Shown piece by piece: positions 36,123 to 45,723 of a stretch of 64,000 nt of DNA. The notes beneath the pieces are model-generated. The model saw only the letters and a program-made list of their open reading frames with translations, was not told where the DNA came from and did no database searches. The position numbers and the translations under genes are program-made. The stretch spans positions 5,146,001 to 5,210,000 of the forward strand of contig NZ_CP061378.1 of assembly GCF_015624485.1 (NCBI RefSeq). The letters are read 5' to 3'. The stretch is from Bradyrhizobium genosp. L (GTDB lineage: Bacteria; Pseudomonadota; Alphaproteobacteria; Rhizobiales; Xanthobacteraceae). Each line of letters starts with the position of its first letter. The first letter of the stretch is position 1.

Positions 36123-38047
36123 TGGACTATGCCGGACGCGCCGCGCAGGCCGACACCTATCCGAAGCTGCTGCGCCTCAACGCGAAGCAGCACGGCAGCG
36201 AGATCGCGTTGCGTGAAAAGGATCTCGGGCTGTGGCGCGAGTTCTCCTGGAATGACTACCAGACCCGCGTGCATGATTTCGCGCTCGGCATGGTCGCGCT
36301 CGGGCTCGGCCGCGGCGACGTGATCGGCATCATCGGTGACAACCGGCCGGACTGGGTCGCCGCCGAGATCGCGGCGCATGCGATCGGCGGCATGAGTCTC
36401 GGCCTCTACCGCGACGTGCTCGACGAGGAAGCGGCCTATCTGCTCAATTACGGCGAAGCCCGGCTGGTGTTCGCGGAGGACGAGGAGCAGGTCGACAAGC
36501 TGCTGACGCTTGCCGATCGCGTGCCGCATCTGGCGCACATCGTCTATTCCGATCCGCGCGGCATGCGGAAATACGATGATCCGCGGCTGATGGAAGCGAG
36601 CAAGCTCGTCGCACTCGGCCGCGAACGTGCGGCGCGCGAGCCAGGACTCTACGACAGCCTGGTCGATGCGACCAAGGGCGAGGACGTCGCGATCCTCTGC
36701 ACGACGTCGGGCACCACGGCCAATCCGAAACTTGCGATGCTCGCGGCGGGGCGCGTGCTGCGGCATTGCGCGACCTATCTCGCCTTCGACCCAAAGGGGC
36801 CGGACGACGAATACGTCTCGGTGCTGCCGCTGCCCTGGATCATGGAACAGGTCTACGCGCTCGGCAAAGGACTGCTCTGCCGGATGAAGGTCAACTTCGT
36901 CGAAGAGCCCGACACCATGATGAACGATTTCCGCGAGATCGCGCCGACCTTCGTTCTGTTTGCTCCCAGAGTGTGGGAATCGATCGCCGCCGACGTCCGC
37001 GCCGGGGTGATGGATGCCTCGCCACTCAAGCAGCGGCTCTACGACCTCGGCATGAAGACCGGACTGGCCGCGCTCGCCGGCGGCAAGCGCTCGCTGTTCG
37101 CCGACCAGCTGCTGTTCCGCGCGCTGCGCGACCGGCTCGGATTTACGCGGCTGCGCTCGGCGGCGACCGGCGGCGCGGCGCTTGGCCCTGAGACCTTCAA
37201 GTTCTTCCAGGCGATGGGTGTGCCGCTGCGCACGCTCTACGGCCAGACCGAGCTGCTCGGCGCCTACACACTGCACCCCGAAGGCAAGGTCGACCCTGAT
37301 ACCACCGGCATCCCGATGGACGACAGCATCGAGATCCGGGTCGATAACCCCGACGTCAATGGCGTCGGCGAGATCGTGGTGCGCCACCCCAACATGTTCC
37401 TCGGCTATTACAAGAATCCCGAGGCGTCGGTCGCCGACATCAAGGACGGCTGGATGCATTCCGGCGATGCCGGCTATTACAACGACAACAAGCAGCTGGT
37501 CGTGATCGACCGCATCAAGGATCTCGCCGAGACCGCGCGTGGCGAGCGCTTCTCGCCGCAATATATCGAGAACAAGCTAAAATTCTCGCCCTATGTCGCC
37601 GAGGCCGTGGTGCTCGGCGCCGGCCGCGATGCGCTCGCCGCCATGATCTGCATCCGCTACTCGATCATCTCGAAATGGGCGGAGAAGAGCCGGATCTCGT
37701 TCACGACCTACACCGACCTCTCCTCGCGCCCCGAAGTCTACGCGCTGCTGAAGCAGGAGGTCGAGACCGTCAACGCCACCTTGCCGCCGGCACAACGCAT
37801 CTCGCGCTTCCTCCTCCTCTACAAGGAACTCGACGCCGACGACGGCGAGCTGACCCGGACCAGAAAAGTCCGCCGCGGCGTCATCAACGAGAAATACGCC
37901 GAAATCATCGAAGCGATCTATCGCGGCAAAGCCAACATCCCCGTCGACACCGTGATCCGCTTCCAGGACGGCACCACGCAGCGGGTGCGAACGACCTTGC
38001 AGGTGGTGGATCTCGGCCGTGCCGTCACCGCGGAGGCTGCGGAATGA
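36119..38047 (+). CDS. Long-chain-type acyl-CoA synthetase (AMP-forming)
   Basis: The 642-residue protein is an ANL-superfamily ligase: AMP-binding loop ILCTTSGTTANPK near residue 195, LPLPWIMEQV, TGGAALGPETFKFF, LYGQTELLG and the hinge region DGWMHSGDAGYYND...IDRIKDL. It would activate a carboxylic acid to its CoA ester. It is translationally coupled to livG (4-bp overlap) and precedes livH, so the imported substrate is probably a carboxylic acid, for instance aromatic or fatty, instead of an amino acid. The specific acid cannot be read from sequence. Confidence 0.9.
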   Translation: MMDYAGRAAQADTYPKLLRLNAKQHGSEIALREKDLGLWREFSWNDYQTRVHDFALGMVALGLGRGDVIGIIGDNRPDWVAAEIAAHAIGGMSLGLYRDVLDEEAAYLLNYGEARLVFAEDEEQVDKLLTLADRVPHLAHIVYSDPRGMRKYDDPRLMEASKLVALGRERAAREPGLYDSLVDATKGEDVAILCTTSGTTANPKLAMLAAGRVLRHCATYLAFDPKGPDDEYVSVLPLPWIMEQVYALGKGLLCRMKVNFVEEPDTMMNDFREIAPTFVLFAPRVWESIAADVRAGVMDASPLKQRLYDLGMKTGLAALAGGKRSLFADQLLFRALRDRLGFTRLRSAATGGAALGPETFKFFQAMGVPLRTLYGQTELLGAYTLHPEGKVDPDTTGIPMDDSIEIRVDNPDVNGVGEIVVRHPNMFLGYYKNPEASVADIKDGWMHSGDAGYYNDNKQLVVIDRIKDLAETARGERFSPQYIENKLKFSPYVAEAVVLGAGRDALAAMICIRYSIISKWAEKSRISFTTYTDLSSRPEVYALLKQEVETVNATLPPAQRISRFLLLYKELDADDGELTRTRKVRRGVINEKYAEIIEAIYRGKANIPVDTVIRFQDGTTQRVRTTLQVVDLGRAVTAEAAE

Positions 38048-38070
38048 GCGCAACCGCGGCATATTCCGTC

Positions 38071-38160
38071 GTCATGCCCGGGCTTGACCCGGGCATCCAT
38101 CCCGTTCGCGAAAATGCCTTTCTTGCGCGATGGATCGCCGGGTCAAGCCCGGCGATGACG
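38071..38160. repeat. Palindromic intergenic repeat, GTCATGCCCGGGCTTGACCCGGGCATCCA family, copy 2
   Basis: The left arm starts GTCATGCCCGGGCTTGACCC and the right arm, ending at 38160, is its diverged reverse complement. It fills the gap between the acyl-CoA synthetase and livH genes and ends 23 bp before the livH ATG. Same family as the copy at 28209-28294. Confidence 0.8.
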
Positions 38161-38183
38161 AATGGCACACCTGGCAGCACCTC

Positions 38184-39077
38184 ATGAACACCGCATTCCT
38201 GATCCAGCTCATCGTCAACGGCCTCGTGGTCGGCACGCTCTATGGCGTGGTCGCGATGTCGTTTGTGCTGATCTACAAGGCGACCCAGGTGGTCAACTTC
38301 GCGCAGGGCGAGTTGCTGCTGGTCGGCGCCTGGGTGTGCTGGGCGCTGTTGACGAAGTACCAACTGCCGTTCTGGATCGGGATGCCGATCACACTCGTCT
38401 TCATGTTCGTCTTCGGCATCGCGATCCAGGTCGTGATCCTGCGGCCGATGATCGGCGAACCGATCATCTCCGTCATCATGGTGACGATCGGCCTCTCGAC
38501 CGTATTCCAGGCCGCGCTGAAGTGGATCTTCGGCGTCAACCCGCAGCCGTTTCCGCGCGTGTTCGAGAGCCAGGCGATCCATCTGTTCGGGCTGCAGATC
38601 CAGACCGTCTATGTCATGAGCCTCGTGGTCTCGCTCGCCATGATGGTCGGCATGGCCTGGTTCTTCCGGGCTTCCAAATATGGCCTTGCGATGCGTGCCA
38701 CCGCGTTCAACCAGCAGGTCGCGCAGTCGCTCGGCATCTCCGTCAAGAGCGTGTTCGCGATGGCCTGGGCGATCTCGGCCACCGTCTCGGCGGTCGCCGG
38801 CGTCGTCGTCGCCGTGGTCAACGGCGTGTCGTCGGGCCTCTCCGCCTACGGAATCAAGGTGTTTCCCGCCGCCATCCTCGGCGGGCTCGATTCGGTCGGC
38901 GGCGCCGTGCTCGGCGGCATCATCATCGGCCTCCTGGAGAACGTCGCCCAATATGTCGACAGCGAGTATCTGCATTGGGGCAATCTCTACGAGATCGCGC
39001 CGTTCTACGTCCTGATCATCATCCTGATGATCAAGCCCTATGGCCTGTTCGGCACCAAGGATATCGAGCGGATCTGA
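38184..39077 (+). CDS. livH: Branched-chain amino acid-type ABC permease LivH (second system)
   Basis: The 297-residue permease has eight or so hydrophobic segments, NGLVVGTLYGVVAMSFVLIY, the KATQVVNFAQGELLLVGAW LivH hallmark and the FFRASKYGLAMRATAFNQQVAQSLGI ATPase-contact loop. ATG 38184 is chosen because longer in-frame starts lie inside the palindromic repeat. LivM follows after 3 bp. Confidence 0.92.
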   Translation: MNTAFLIQLIVNGLVVGTLYGVVAMSFVLIYKATQVVNFAQGELLLVGAWVCWALLTKYQLPFWIGMPITLVFMFVFGIAIQVVILRPMIGEPIISVIMVTIGLSTVFQAALKWIFGVNPQPFPRVFESQAIHLFGLQIQTVYVMSLVVSLAMMVGMAWFFRASKYGLAMRATAFNQQVAQSLGISVKSVFAMAWAISATVSAVAGVVVAVVNGVSSGLSAYGIKVFPAAILGGLDSVGGAVLGGIIIGLLENVAQYVDSEYLHWGNLYEIAPFYVLIIILMIKPYGLFGTKDIERI

Positions 39078-39080
39078 TCG

Positions 39081-40154
39081 ATGGCAACAAGCACTCTCAT
39101 TCCGTCGGGCGACTTCCGCACCTCCTACGCGGCCGACACCACGATCTTCCCGACCACGACCAGCCGCAATTTCGCGATTGTCGGCATCGCGCTCGCCTGC
39201 TTTGCGCCGATGCTGCTCTCCAATTACGGGCTCTCGATCGCAATCCAGATCGGCATCTTCGCGATCGCGGCGCTCGGCCTCAACATCCTGGTCGGATTCA
39301 CCGGCCAGATCTCGATCGGCCATGCCGCGTTCTTCCTGCTCGGCGCCTTCACTTCGGCCTACATCTCCAACAACGCGCCGATCCCGGTGTTCTTCGCGAT
39401 CCCCCTCGCCGGCCTGATCACGGCGCTGGTCGGGCTGGTGTTCGGCGTTCCGGCGGCGCGGCTGAAGGGGCTCTACCTGGTGATCGCGACGCTCGCCGCG
39501 CAATACATCCTGCTCGACTTCTTCTCGCGCGCCGAATGGTTCTCCGGCGGCTCGGTGCCAGCCAGCGCCAACCCGTTCTCGATCTTCGGTTATACTTTCC
39601 GCGGCGATAGGCAGTATTTCTACGTCGTGCTCGCCTATGTCGTGATCTGCTACCTGCTCGTCACCAATTTGATGCGCACGCGCGACGGCCGCGCGCTGGT
39701 CGCGATCCGCGACCATTATCTGTCCGCCGAGATCATGGGCATCAACCTGACGAAATACCGGACGCTGTCGTTCGGGCTTGCCGCCTTCTTCGCCGGCATC
39801 GCCGGCGCGCTCTACGCGCACTACCAGCTCGTGGTCTCGCAGGAAGGTTTCGGCATCGAGCGCTCGGTGCTGTTCCTCGCGATGGTGATCATCGGCGGCA
39901 CCGGCTCCGTCATGGGCACTTTGATGGGGACCGCGTTCGTGGTGCTGCTGCCGGAATCGATGGAATGGCTGAGCGCCGCACTGAAGGGCGGCGCGATCGA
40001 CAAGGCGCTGCAGCTCAACAACAACATCACCTTCCTGCGCGAGATCGCGATCGGCCTGATCATCATTGGCTTCCTGATGTTCGAGCCTGATGGCCTCGCG
40101 CATCGCTGGCGCCAGATCAAGGCCTATTGGAAGCTCTACCCGTTCTCGCATTGA
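39081..40154 (+). CDS. livM: Branched-chain amino acid-type ABC permease LivM (second system)
   Basis: The 357-residue permease shows the LivM signature LNILVGFTGQISIGHAAFFLLGAF near residue 70, GLYLVIATLAAQYIL, and the VAIRDHYLSAEIMGINL coupling loop, with about eight to nine transmembrane segments. An approximately 40-residue polar N-terminal extension precedes the first helix. It pairs with LivH; the binding-protein gene follows 57 bp later. Confidence 0.92.
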   Translation: MATSTLIPSGDFRTSYAADTTIFPTTTSRNFAIVGIALACFAPMLLSNYGLSIAIQIGIFAIAALGLNILVGFTGQISIGHAAFFLLGAFTSAYISNNAPIPVFFAIPLAGLITALVGLVFGVPAARLKGLYLVIATLAAQYILLDFFSRAEWFSGGSVPASANPFSIFGYTFRGDRQYFYVVLAYVVICYLLVTNLMRTRDGRALVAIRDHYLSAEIMGINLTKYRTLSFGLAAFFAGIAGALYAHYQLVVSQEGFGIERSVLFLAMVIIGGTGSVMGTLMGTAFVVLLPESMEWLSAALKGGAIDKALQLNNNITFLREIAIGLIIIGFLMFEPDGLAHRWRQIKAYWKLYPFSH

Positions 40155-40211
40155 GGCAGGCACGAAACACACTACAAATTCGGTTCAACGAATAAGCAAG
40201 GAGGAAACAAG

Positions 40212-41495
40212 ATGACGATTAGATCCCTTTTGAGCTCGGTCTCCCTCGCGCTGCTGATCGGCGGCGCGGCCACCGCCGCGCAGGCCCAGATCGCGATCGG
40301 GCATCTGGAGGACCTCTCCGGCGGCACGTCCGACGTCGGCACGCCCTACGGCCAAGGCGTCGCCGACACCCTCGCCTGGGTCAACAAGAACGGCGGCGTC
40401 GGCGGCAAGCAGCTCAACGTCGACAGCACCGATTATGGCTATCAGGTGCCGCGCGCGATCGCGCTGTACAAGAAATGGTCGGCGCCCGACGGCAAGGTCG
40501 CGGCGATCATGGGTTGGGGCACCGCGGATACCGAGGCGCTGACCGGCTTCCTCGCGCAGGACAAGATCCCCGACATCTCCGGCTCCTATGCCGCTGCCTT
40601 GACCGATCCCGAGGGCACCAGCGGCAAGGCCAAGCCCGCGCCGTATAATTTCTTCTACGGCCCGAGCTACTCCGATGCACTGCGCGCCGAATTGACCTGG
40701 GCCGCCGAAGACTGGAAGGCCAAAGGCAAGCCCGGCAAGCCGAAATTCGTCCATATGGGCGCCAACCACCCCTATCCGAACGCGCCGAAGGCCGCCGGCG
40801 AAGCGCTCGCCACCGAGCTCGGCTTCGAGGTGCTGCCGCCACTGGTGTTCGCGCTGTCGCCCGGCGACTATTCGGCGCAGTGCCTCAGCCTGAAGAGCTC
40901 CGGCGCCAACTACGCCTATCTCGGCAACACCGCGGCCTCCAACATCTCGGTCATGAAGGCCTGCAAGACCGCCGGCGTCGACGTCCAGTTCCTCTCCAAC
41001 GTCTGGGGCATGGACGAGAACGCTGCCAAGACCGCGGGCGATGCCGCCGATGGCGTGATCTTCCCGCTGCGCACGGCAGTCGGCTGGGGCGGCAATGCAC
41101 CCGGCATGAAGACGGTGATGGAGATCTCGAAGATGTCGGACCCGTCGGGCAAGATCTATCGCCCGGTGCACTACATCGCCGCTGTCTGCAGCGCGCTCTA
41201 CCTCAAGGAAGCGCTCGACTGGGCCGCCAAGAACGGCGGCGCCACCGGCGAGAACGTCGCCAAGGGCTTCTACCAGAAGAAGGACTGGGTGCCGGCCGGA
41301 ATGGAGGGCGTCTGCAATCCCTCGACCTGGACCGAGAAGGATCACCGCCCGACCACCAAGGTCGACCTCTACCGCTCCAAGATCTCAGGTGCGACCGACG
41401 GCGACATCAACGACCTGATGGGCAAGGGCACGATCAAGCTCGAGAAGGTGAAGACCGTCGACCTGCCGCGCAAGCCGGAATGGTTCGGCTGGTGA
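40212..41495 (+). CDS. Branched-chain amino acid-type ABC transporter substrate-binding protein (second system)
   Basis: The 427-residue product has a signal peptide (cleavage after AQA near residue 25) and a type I periplasmic binding fold: IAIGHLEDLSGGTSDVG, VDSTDYGYQVPRAIALYKKW, SGSYAAALTDP and YLGNTAASNISVMKAC. It is longer than the first system's binding protein. The GHLEDLSG opening and PPLVFALSPGDYSAQC resemble binding proteins encoded beside acyl-CoA ligases, so an aromatic or fatty acid ligand is plausible. GGAGG lies close upstream of the ATG. Confidence 0.9.
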   Translation: MTIRSLLSSVSLALLIGGAATAAQAQIAIGHLEDLSGGTSDVGTPYGQGVADTLAWVNKNGGVGGKQLNVDSTDYGYQVPRAIALYKKWSAPDGKVAAIMGWGTADTEALTGFLAQDKIPDISGSYAAALTDPEGTSGKAKPAPYNFFYGPSYSDALRAELTWAAEDWKAKGKPGKPKFVHMGANHPYPNAPKAAGEALATELGFEVLPPLVFALSPGDYSAQCLSLKSSGANYAYLGNTAASNISVMKACKTAGVDVQFLSNVWGMDENAAKTAGDAADGVIFPLRTAVGWGGNAPGMKTVMEISKMSDPSGKIYRPVHYIAAVCSALYLKEALDWAAKNGGATGENVAKGFYQKKDWVPAGMEGVCNPSTWTEKDHRPTTKVDLYRSKISGATDGDINDLMGKGTIKLEKVKTVDLPRKPEWFGW

Positions 41496-41523
41496 GCCAG
41501 CAATTCGCTGACGCGCGAATATG

Positions 41524-41549
41524 GTCACCGGGCCCGTGGGCCCGGTGAC
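41524..41549. terminator. Hairpin between convergent genes
   Basis: A 12-bp GC-rich perfect inverted repeat (41524-41535 with 41538-41549) lies between the convergent stops at 41495 and 41588. There is no T run on either side, so termination is only a possibility. Confidence 0.5.
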
Positions 41550-41587
41550 GGAAAGTAAACAAGCACGCCGCTCGCGGCGCGCTTCGC

Positions 41588-42480
41588 TCACACGATATGC
41601 CAGCTGTCGGGGACGACACCCGCGGCGGCGGCAGTATGGGCGGTGGTGGGCTGGGCACCATCCCAGATCGTGAGCGTGCCGTTGCTGCTGTCTTGCAAGA
41701 GGATATCGTCGTGGCCGTTGCCGTCATAGTCGCCGATACCGACGATGTACTGGGAACTCGTCACCGTTCCCTGGCTGGCGACCCAGTGGGCGGCGTTGAT
41801 ATTGCCGTTGTCCCAGATCGAAACCGCGCCGTTGTCGTTCTGCCAGAGAATGTCGTCCTTGCCGTTGCCGTCGAAGTCACCGACGCCGACGATATGCCAG
41901 CTCGATGGCACCTCGCCGGGATTGGCGATCAGGTGCGCACTGTTGATGTTGCCGTTATCCCAGATCGACACCGAGCCATTGTCGTTCTGCCACAGGATGT
42001 CGTCCTTGCCGTTGCCGTCGAAGTCGCCGGTGCCGACGATGTGCCAGCTCGACGCCACCTGGCCCGGATTGGAGATCCAGTGTGCGCTGTTGATGTTGCC
42101 GTTATCCCAGATGGAGACCGTACCGTCGGTGTTCTGCCAGAGAATGTCGTCCTTGCCGTTGCCGTCGAAATCGCCGGTGCCGACGACCTTCCAGCTGTCC
42201 GGCACGACGCCGGCCGCGGCAAGCGTTTGCGTGCTGCCGGACTGACCGGCATTCCAGACGAAGACCGCGCCGTCGTCATCCTGCCAGAGGATATCGCTGG
42301 TGCCATTGCCGTCGAAATCGCCGATGCCGACCACGTGCTCCGAGCTCTGCACGACGCCGGGGTTGGCGATCCAGTGCGCGCTGTTGATGCTGCCGCTGTT
42401 CCACACCGACATGGTGCCGTCGTCGTTGCGCCACAGGACGTCGTCCTGACCGTCGCTGTTGAAATCCGAGGGCACCAGCA
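41588..42480. repeat. Tandem coding repeats of about 147 bp
   Basis: Six units encode DFDGNGKDDILWQN...SSWHIVG-type FG-GAP repeats. The inner three units are nearly identical, indicating recent duplication or gene conversion. The gene stops exactly at the end of the SWHIV segment of the final, incomplete unit. Confidence 0.85.
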
Positions 42481-43474
42481 AATCCACGGGCGGTGCAGGC
42501 GGCGGAGGCGGTGGTGGCGGCGGCACAAAGGCCGTTCCGGTGAAGCCGTGCTGATGCCCTTGGCTATCGTCGTAGTACCCGAATATCTCGCCGGAGCCCG
42601 TGACGCCGCCGATGCCGGTGTCGGTCGCACCGGGCACGTCGACCGTCGCGAGGACGCCGTCGATGTCCGTGAAGCCGTGAAGATGTCCGGAGCCGTCGAG
42701 GTAGTTTCCGACGATCTCGCCGGACGGGTTGATCGCGGTAATCTCGGTGTAGCTCGAGCCTGGGACATCGAACGGGCTGATGCCACCGTTGCTGTAGTAG
42801 ACATAGCCGTGGCTCTGCGAGGAAGGGTCGGTGTAGTTGCCGACCGCCATGCCGGCGTCGCTGATCCCGATCAGGCTGCTCGTGTAGGCGCCCGGCCCGT
42901 CGACCGTGGTGGTGACGCCGTTCTGCATGATGAAGCCGTGATTGTAGTAGTCGGCGCCGGAGTAGGAGCCGACGATCTCGCCGGAGGCGTTCATGGCGGA
43001 GGCCGATGTCGCGCTCGATCCGCTGACATCGACGAGGGAATACACATTGTTGATCACGGCGAAGCTCGCGACCCCTCCGTAACCGCCATAGAAACTGCCG
43101 AGCATGTTGCCGGAATCGTCGAGATACGAAATGACGGTGTATTCATTCGGCGCGAAATTGTACTGCGTCACGCTGCCATTGTTGTCGATGAAGCCGTCCT
43201 GCCGATTGTATTGATCGACATAATCGCCGTAGATCACGCCGCCGGCGGTAATGTAGACGCCGTTGGTGTTGCTCGATCCCGGAGGATCGAACGTGGTACC
43301 GACCGAGCTGCCGCGCGCTGCGGTGAAGCCGTGGAAATACGAGTCATCGTCACCGTCGGTGTAGCCGTAATAACCGACCGCATCGCCGGATGCGTCGACT
43401 CCGCTGACGCCAACATAGGTGTAGGTGCCGGCCGCTGCCGGAACGTCGATCGACTGGAAGGTGTAGGTCGTCAT
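41588..43474 (-). CDS. HAF-repeat/FG-GAP (VCBS) repeat protein, probably extracellular
   Basis: The 628-residue acidic protein has three parts. An N-terminal region (about 1-315) contains repeated HGF-containing units such as SHGYVYYSNGGISPFDVPGS and ASGEIVGSYSG. A polyproline linker (VPPPPPPPPPAPP) sits near residue 320. The C-terminal region has six FG-GAP-type units of about 49 residues, each with a calcium-binding DxDGNGxxDI motif. No signal peptide is visible, which suggests type I secretion or another non-Sec route. It lies on the opposite strand inside the second Liv operon, between its binding-protein and livF genes. Confidence 0.82.
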   Translation of the reverse strand: MTTYTFQSIDVPAAAGTYTYVGVSGVDASGDAVGYYGYTDGDDDSYFHGFTAARGSSVGTTFDPPGSSNTNGVYITAGGVIYGDYVDQYNRQDGFIDNNGSVTQYNFAPNEYTVISYLDDSGNMLGSFYGGYGGVASFAVINNVYSLVDVSGSSATSASAMNASGEIVGSYSGADYYNHGFIMQNGVTTTVDGPGAYTSSLIGISDAGMAVGNYTDPSSQSHGYVYYSNGGISPFDVPGSSYTEITAINPSGEIVGNYLDGSGHLHGFTDIDGVLATVDVPGATDTGIGGVTGSGEIFGYYDDSQGHQHGFTGTAFVPPPPPPPPPAPPVDLLVPSDFNSDGQDDVLWRNDDGTMSVWNSGSINSAHWIANPGVVQSSEHVVGIGDFDGNGTSDILWQDDDGAVFVWNAGQSGSTQTLAAAGVVPDSWKVVGTGDFDGNGKDDILWQNTDGTVSIWDNGNINSAHWISNPGQVASSWHIVGTGDFDGNGKDDILWQNDNGSVSIWDNGNINSAHLIANPGEVPSSWHIVGVGDFDGNGKDDILWQNDNGAVSIWDNGNINAAHWVASQGTVTSSQYIVGIGDYDGNGHDDILLQDSSNGTLTIWDGAQPTTAHTAAAAGVVPDSWHIV

Positions 43475-43685
43475 CTCAAGGCTCCGAGGTCACCGCCGCA
43501 TCGCACCGAACCTGTGTCGTCCGGCATTGGCTGGACGTTCGACCGCCGCCGCCGCCGAGCGCGATCCGCAGCGTTAAATTTTGCCAAGGTTGGACGGCCG
43601 GTGATGCAAAGCCACGCCGCGCCTGCACGCGGCGCATTTCAAAACATTTCAAGTGAATCGCCCCGGCAACGGAAGGACGTTACCC

Positions 43686-44522
43686 GTGCAAGTCTCCGCA
43701 TCTGAACCGCACGCGCGCCCCGAGATGGTCACGACGCAATTGCTCAGCGTGAACAACATCGAGGTGGTCTATGACGACGTCATCCTGGTGCTGCGCGGAC
43801 TGAGCCTCGAAGTGCCGAAGGGCGCGATCGTCGCGCTGCTCGGCGCCAACGGCGCCGGCAAGTCGACCACGCTGAAGGCGATCTCCGGCCTGCTCAAGAC
43901 CGAGGACGGCGAAGTCACCCGCGGCGAGATCCTGTTCGAAGGCCAGCGCATCAACGGCATCGATCCCGACAAGATCGTCCGTCGCGGTATCTTCCAGGTG
44001 ATGGAGGGCCGCCGCATCGTCGCCGACATGACCTCGCTGGAGAACCTGCGGCTCGGCGCCTTCACCCGCCGCGACAACGAGGTCTCAAGCGACATCGACA
44101 TGGTCTTCAAATATTTCCCGCGGCTGAAGGAGCGCACCGGCCTTGCCGGCTATCTCTCCGGCGGCGAGCAGCAGATGCTCGCGATCGGCCGCGCGCTGAT
44201 GGCGCGCCCGAAGATGATCCTGATGGACGAGCCGTCGATGGGCCTGTCGCCGCTGCTGGTGAAGGAAGTGTTCGCGATCATCAAGGAGATCAACCGCGAC
44301 CTCGGCGTCACGATCCTGCTGGTCGAGCAGAATGCGCGCGCCGCGCTGTCGGTCGCGAGCCACGGCTACATCATGGAACAGGGCAAGGTGGTGCTCGACG
44401 GCTCCGCGGACGAGCTGCGCGACAACGAGGACGTCAAGGAATTCTACCTCGGCGGCGCCGGCGACCAGCGCAAGAGCTTCAAGAACCTGAAGAGCTTTAA
44501 GCGGCGCAAGCGCTGGCTGTGA
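43686..44522 (+). CDS. livF: Branched-chain amino acid-type ABC transporter ATPase LivF (second system)
   Basis: The 278-residue ATPase has Walker A GANGAGKSTTLKAISG, signature LSGGEQQMLAIGRAL, Walker B MILMDEPSMGLSP and ILLVEQNARAAL. The C terminus is unusually lysine-rich (KSFKNLKSFKRRKRW). It completes the livG-livH-livM-binding-protein set although 2.2 kb and an opposite-strand gene intervene. GTG 43686 is preferred because AAGGACG lies just upstream; GTG 43653 and ATG 43725 are in-frame alternatives. Confidence 0.9.
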   Translation: MQVSASEPHARPEMVTTQLLSVNNIEVVYDDVILVLRGLSLEVPKGAIVALLGANGAGKSTTLKAISGLLKTEDGEVTRGEILFEGQRINGIDPDKIVRRGIFQVMEGRRIVADMTSLENLRLGAFTRRDNEVSSDIDMVFKYFPRLKERTGLAGYLSGGEQQMLAIGRALMARPKMILMDEPSMGLSPLLVKEVFAIIKEINRDLGVTILLVEQNARAALSVASHGYIMEQGKVVLDGSADELRDNEDVKEFYLGGAGDQRKSFKNLKSFKRRKRWL

Positions 44523-44571
44523 GAGTTGAGGAGCGGTTCGCGTGACGATGCGTCCAACCAGGATCGTGCGT

Positions 44572-45723
44572 TCAGCCGAGCACCTGCTCCGCTTCGGTGA
44601 CGGCGCACAGCACGTGATAGAACGACGACGCCGGAATCGTGGCGATCAGCGAATTGCCGTTGCGGTCGAACTGGTCGTACCAGCCGCCCGCCACCTGATG
44701 GTTGAGATATTGCCGCTCGAGCAGCAGCAGCGCCGCACGCGCCTCGTCCGCAGCACCGTTCTCGCCCGACTCGGCCTGGGCGATCCACGCCTTCGCCAGC
44801 TCGGTCTGCGGCCACAGCCGCCGGCTGTCGCGGCGGATGCCGCCCTCGGCGGTGCCCTCGTCGACCAGGCAGCCGGTGGCCGCGTCGCGATAGCGCAGCG
44901 CAGACGCCAGCAGTTCTCCGCGATGGCGCCCGGTCGGGCAGCCGGTGATGCGCTCAAACCCCTTCAGGAGCCAGACCCACTCCGCAAGGTGGCCGGGCTC
45001 GACGCTCACCGGCGGTATCTTCGACCAGTCCTCCTCGAAATATTCGCCGAGCACGCGGGTCTGCTTGTCGTAGAGGCTGGCGAGGAACAGCGCGAAGAAC
45101 TCGCCGGCGCGGTTCTGGAACGACAAATCATGCGTCGCATCGAAGCAGGCGATCATCGCCTCGAACAGATGCATCTGCGGATTCTGCCGGCGCGGCATCG
45201 ACGGCGGCAGGCCTTCCTGGAAGCCGCCATGCGGCGAGCGCAGCTGGGTGTCGAGGAACGCCAGCAGCGCGTCGATCTCGGCGCGGATCTGGGCGTCCTG
45301 GTCGAGGCCGTAGACGGTCGCCAGCGCCAGCAGCACGAAAGCATGGCCATAGGTGTCGCGCAAGGGATCGAGCACGGCACCATCAGGCGTCAGGCTGTAG
45401 ACGAAGCCCGGGCGTCCGTCCGGCGCCTTGGCCTTGGCGAGCAGGTCCTCCAGCCCCTTCAGCGCGATCGCGCGGCCGTCCGGGTACCAGCCGAGCTGCG
45501 CCGCCTTGGCGTAGCAATAGATTTGGCGCGCCTGCACCATCACGCGGCGCGGCGCGGCGCGATCGGCGCTGCCGTCCTGATGCAGCCGTTCGATGAAGCC
45601 ACCGGCCGTATCGTCCCAGCCGACCGTCGACCACAGCGGCAACGCCCGCTCGATGATACCGCGCTTCAATCTCGCGACGACATCGGCCGCATCGTCAGCT
45701 GCAACGTTCCCTGCCTCGGCCAT
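44572..45723 (-). CDS. AGE family sugar epimerase/isomerase
   Basis: The 383-residue protein is an alpha/alpha-barrel of the N-acylglucosamine 2-epimerase family. It has the ARQIYCYAKAAQLGW helix, DTYGHAFVLLALA, NPQMHLFEAMIACFD with a conserved catalytic His, and EPGHLAEWVWLLK with another. Members isomerise mannose, mannose 6-phosphate or glucose, or epimerise N-acetylglucosamine. Which applies here is unclear; mannose supply for GDP-mannose and GDP-fucose is a reasonable guess. ATG 45723 is preferred over an upstream in-frame start that would reach past the divergent gene's ATG. Confidence 0.83.
   Translation of the reverse strand: MAEAGNVAADDAADVVARLKRGIIERALPLWSTVGWDDTAGGFIERLHQDGSADRAAPRRVMVQARQIYCYAKAAQLGWYPDGRAIALKGLEDLLAKAKAPDGRPGFVYSLTPDGAVLDPLRDTYGHAFVLLALATVYGLDQDAQIRAEIDALLAFLDTQLRSPHGGFQEGLPPSMPRRQNPQMHLFEAMIACFDATHDLSFQNRAGEFFALFLASLYDKQTRVLGEYFEEDWSKIPPVSVEPGHLAEWVWLLKGFERITGCPTGRHRGELLASALRYRDAATGCLVDEGTAEGGIRRDSRRLWPQTELAKAWIAQAESGENGAADEARAALLLLERQYLNHQVAGGWYDQFDRNGNSLIATIPASSFYHVLCAVTEAEQVLG

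Noticed and set aside
38025..40172. Leftward open frame of 715 codons opposite the second livH and livM.
   Set aside because: Antisense shadow of two permease genes, with repetitive charged composition and no domain.
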